Of a DNA stretch of 15,951 bases, positions 14,409-15,951 are shown piece after piece (position 1 is the first letter of the stretch; each line of letters opens with the position of its first letter). The position numbers and the translations under genes are program-made. The notes below the pieces were generated by a model. The model ran no database searches. It was not told the origin of the DNA and was given only the letters and a program-made list of their open reading frames with translations. The DNA is taken from contig JBILGC010000043.1 in assembly GCA_044351265.1 (NCBI GenBank), forward strand, positions 1-15,951. The letters run 5' to 3'. The DNA comes from JAJTFA01 sp044351265. Lineage in GTDB: Bacteria; Bacteroidota; Bacteroidia; UKL13-3.

Positions 14409-14424
14409 AGAGCAGGTAGGCAGG
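14364..14424 (+). promoter_or_regulatory. long imperfect RNA hairpin in the ssb leader (candidate cis-regulatory RNA)
   Basis: CCCGCTTACCCGCT (14364-14377) pairs with AGCAGGTAGGCAGG (14411-14424): 12 of 14 positions pair (one G-U), and the two exceptions are symmetric C-A oppositions. After a bulged G (14378) the stem continues with CTT/AAG (14379-14381 with 14408-14410), an internal loop, and TTTGC/GCAAG (14384-14388 with 14400-14404). It is closed by an 11-nt loop containing the self-complementary GGGCGCCC. This gives 20 base pairs in 61 nt, ending 39 nt before the ssb ATG. No U-tract follows, so it is not an intrinsic terminator. A protein-binding or translation-control element of ssb mRNA is plausible. 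Confidence 0.5.
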
Positions 14425-14463
14425 AAAACCAAATTAATGTTAAATTTTAAAAACTAAAAAATC

Positions 14464-14805
14464 ATGAACAATTTAAGAAACAGCGTTCGCCTAATTGGCC
14501 GCCTTGGACAAAGCCCAGATGTTAAAAAACTTAACGGAGGAAAAACACTCGCAAAATGCAGCATTGCTACTACAGAAGTTTATCGCAACGACAGTGGCGA
14601 GAAAATAGAAGAAACACAGTGGCATAATGTAATTGCTTGGGGCAAACAAGCCGAAGTGATGGAGAAGTATGTGAAGAAAGGTCAGGAAGTGGCTATTGAA
14701 GGTAAACTGAGCACCCGCTCATATACCGACAAAGAAGGCAACAAACGTTACGCTACAGAAATAGTAGTAAACGAACTGCTCATGTTAGGCAGCAAAAAAG
14801 ACTAG
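14464..14805 (+). CDS. ssb: single-stranded DNA-binding protein (short, tailless)
   Basis: SSB coats single-stranded DNA in replication, repair and recombination. At 113 residues this is essentially only the OB-fold: MNNLRNSVRLIGRLGQSPDVKKL, the KCSIATTE strand, ETQWHNVIAWGKQAEVMEKYVKKGQEVAIEGKLSTRSYTDKEGNKRYATEIVVNEL. All of these are standard bacterial SSB motifs, including the aromatic W residues that stack on DNA. The disordered linker and acidic tip (DDDIPF type) through which SSB recruits partner proteins are absent; the protein ends LLMLGSKKD. This resembles secondary or competence-type SSBs such as Bacillus SsbB, which also lack the tail. ATG at 14464 is the only sensible start. A structured leader precedes it, a strong terminator begins 11 nt after its stop, and dprA follows. 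Confidence 0.95.
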   Translation: MNNLRNSVRLIGRLGQSPDVKKLNGGKTLAKCSIATTEVYRNDSGEKIEETQWHNVIAWGKQAEVMEKYVKKGQEVAIEGKLSTRSYTDKEGNKRYATEIVVNELLMLGSKKD

Positions 14806-14815
14806 TCTTACATCT

Positions 14816-14868
14816 GCCCCTGCAGCAATCCAACATAGTTGGTACAAATGCTGCAGGGGCTTTTTTTT
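14816..14868 (+). terminator. strong nested intrinsic terminator after ssb
   Basis: A perfect 12-bp GC-rich stem, GCCCCTGCAGCA (14816-14827) with TGCTGCAGGGGC (14849-14860), is followed directly by eight T (14861-14868). The apical region contains a second hairpin, CCAAC-ATA-GTTGG (14830-14842), so the structure is a stem topped by a smaller stem. It should end the ssb transcript efficiently. The U-tract ends only 8 nt before the GTG start of dprA. Confidence 0.92.
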
Positions 14869-14876
14869 ACCATCGC

Positions 14877-15951
14877 GTGAAAGACCTAACACAAAAGCAA
14901 GATTTATTGTATCAAATAGCCATTACATGTATACCAGGAGTAGGAGATGTAATTGCAAAAAATCTGATTAGTTATTGCGGAAGTCCGGAACAGGTATTCA
15001 GGCAAAAGAAATCAAAATTATTACGTATTCCGGGTATAGGAGAAAAACTGGCTGATTCAATACTCTCTTTCAATGACTTCTCTAAAGCTGAAACAGAAAT
15101 TGAGTTTATAGAAAAACACCACATACAACCTTTATTTTACCTAGATAAAGCATATCCACATAGGCTGAAAAATTATCTAGAATCACCCGTAATGCTTTAT
15201 TATTTGGGCAATACCGATTTAAATGCGAATAAAATAGTAGGTATTGTAGGCACAAGAAAAGCCTCAGATTACGGCAAAGCCTTTGTAGATGAACTCTGCT
15301 TAGGATTGGCAGATACAGGCTGTTTAATTTTAAGCGGCCTTGCATACGGAATTGATATACAAGCTCACCGTGCAGCTATTAAAAATAAATTACCAACCGT
15401 TGGCGTAATGGCACATGGACTTGACAGGATTTATCCAGGCCAGCATAAAGCAACAGCAAAAAAAATGCTTGAAAACGGAGGTTTACTTACAGAATTTACC
15501 AGTGGCAGTAATCCTGACCGTGAGAATTTCCCTAAGCGCAATAGAATTGTTGCCGGTTTATGTGATGTGCTGGTAGTTGCTGAAACTGCAACTTCCGGAG
15601 GTGCTATGATTACAGCAGAAATTGCCAATTATTTTAATAAAGAGGTAATGGCCTTACCCGGCAGGGTAAACGAAATATACTCTCAAGGATGCCACTTGCT
15701 CATTAAAAAAAACAAAGCAGCCATCATAACCGGTGTTAATGATCTGATTGAGTTAATGAATTGGGATTTACCTATTTCAAAACCAAAGCAGCAGCAACAA
15801 CTTCATCTAGGATTGAATGAAGAAGAGCAGAAAATCGTAAACTACATTAGGCAAAAACAAAAGACCGGTATTGATGATATTTCATTTGAACTGGAAATGG
15901 ATCCCGGAATGCTTTCCTTTACACTACTTGATATGGAATTTAGGGGAATTC
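14877..15951 (+). CDS. dprA: DNA-processing protein DprA (Smf), 3' end beyond window
   Basis: DprA binds incoming single-stranded DNA during natural transformation and loads RecA onto it; it is cytosolic. The frame from GTG 14877 stays open to the window end (358 codons seen). An N-terminal helix-hairpin-helix region (IPGVGDVIAKNL and IPGIGEKLADSIL) is followed by the Rossmann-like core: VGIVGTRKASDYG, LSGLAYGIDIQAHRAAI, VMAHGLDRIYPGQH, LLTEFTSGSNPDRENFPKRNRIVAGL and TATSGGAMITAEIANYFNKEVMALPG. A C-terminal winged-helix domain begins (LNEEEQKIVNYIRQ, IDDISFELEM) and is cut by the edge. GTG is chosen because no in-frame ATG precedes the core and the resulting LLYQIAITCIPGVGD opening matches the family; TTG at 14907 is the alternative. 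No Shine-Dalgarno is visible and the ssb terminator lies immediately upstream. Confidence 0.95.
   Translation, partial: MKDLTQKQDLLYQIAITCIPGVGDVIAKNLISYCGSPEQVFRQKKSKLLRIPGIGEKLADSILSFNDFSKAETEIEFIEKHHIQPLFYLDKAYPHRLKNYLESPVMLYYLGNTDLNANKIVGIVGTRKASDYGKAFVDELCLGLADTGCLILSGLAYGIDIQAHRAAIKNKLPTVGVMAHGLDRIYPGQHKATAKKMLENGGLLTEFTSGSNPDRENFPKRNRIVAGLCDVLVVAETATSGGAMITAEIANYFNKEVMALPGRVNEIYSQGCHLLIKKNKAAIITGVNDLIELMNWDLPISKPKQQQQLHLGLNEEEQKIVNYIRQKQKTGIDDISFELEMDPGMLSFTLLDMEFRGI

Larger units (their letters stand above)
14008..14463. other. 456-nt gene-poor region upstream of ssb
   Basis: No substantial reading frame is present. From left to right I see an AT-rich part with a weak A/T-only hairpin plus T-run (14094-14132), a cluster of CGTTTA-type repeats (14234-14271), a possible -7 element CAATTTTG (14301-14308, one base off TAnnTTTG), and a GC-richer block holding a long imperfect hairpin (14364-14424). 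An A-rich, SD-less stretch leads into the ssb ATG. The sharp rise in GC content at about 14358-14424 stands out from the surrounding AT-rich DNA. Confidence 0.7.

Noticed and set aside
14008..14463. Possible 6S-type or tRNA-like RNA gene in the gap before ssb
   Set aside because: No cloverleaf, no CCA end and no convincing long-range closing stem; only the local hairpin at 14364-14424 is well supported.
15946..15951. Window ends exactly in GAATTC, suggesting a cloning junction
   Set aside because: The DprA frame and winged-helix similarity continue up to the last base, so nothing shows a vector or chimera; a chance site is enough to explain it.

Overview
The window looks like chromosomal DNA of a Gram-negative Bacteroidota bacterium, probably a Chitinophagia/Sphingobacteriia-type lineage. 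The support is: a secreted M28 peptidase with a type IX secretion (Por) sorting tail; a BatA-type membrane/VWA protein; KDO-8-phosphate synthase for LPS; AT-rich DNA; almost no Shine-Dalgarno sequences; and promoter-like TAnnTTTG (-7) motifs close to start codons. I see no rRNA, tRNA, CRISPR array, transposase or phage gene.

Layout. (1) 1-5252, plus strand: the 3' end of a TPM-domain membrane protein, then a closely packed series of a PolB-type 3'-5' exonuclease, pdxJ (vitamin B6), a T9SS-targeted M28 aminopeptidase-like protein, kdsA and an HxpB-like HAD sugar phosphatase. (2) 5233-7426, minus strand: three genes joined by ATGA stop/start overlaps, in the order VWA protein, TlpA-like thioredoxin, exported redoxin. 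The last one converges on and overlaps hxpB by 20 nt. (3) 7537-9876, plus strand: a secreted endonuclease/exonuclease/phosphatase protein, a VIT1/CCC1-type iron/manganese transporter 5 nt behind it, and a small secreted cysteine-rich protein of unknown function. A Fur-box-like palindrome lies between the last two. (4) 10015-14007, plus strand: a large BatA/VWA membrane protein, a dihydroorotase homologue that has lost the metal-binding HxH pair, and a very acidic unknown protein overlapping it by ATGA. (5) 14008-15951: a 456-nt gene-poor leader with repeated operator-like half-sites and a long imperfect RNA hairpin, then a short tailless ssb, a very strong nested terminator, and dprA starting 8 nt after the terminator's U-tract and running off the window.

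Most genes are housekeeping or envelope functions. The parts most worth a second look are the ssb leader and the ssb-terminator-dprA arrangement (a possible natural-transformation module with RNA-level control), the pseudo-dihydroorotase with its coupled acidic partner, and the Fur-like site beside the metal transporter and the seven-cysteine secreted protein. Nothing here is a clear defence or mobile system. All functional statements rest on motif reading, without database searches.
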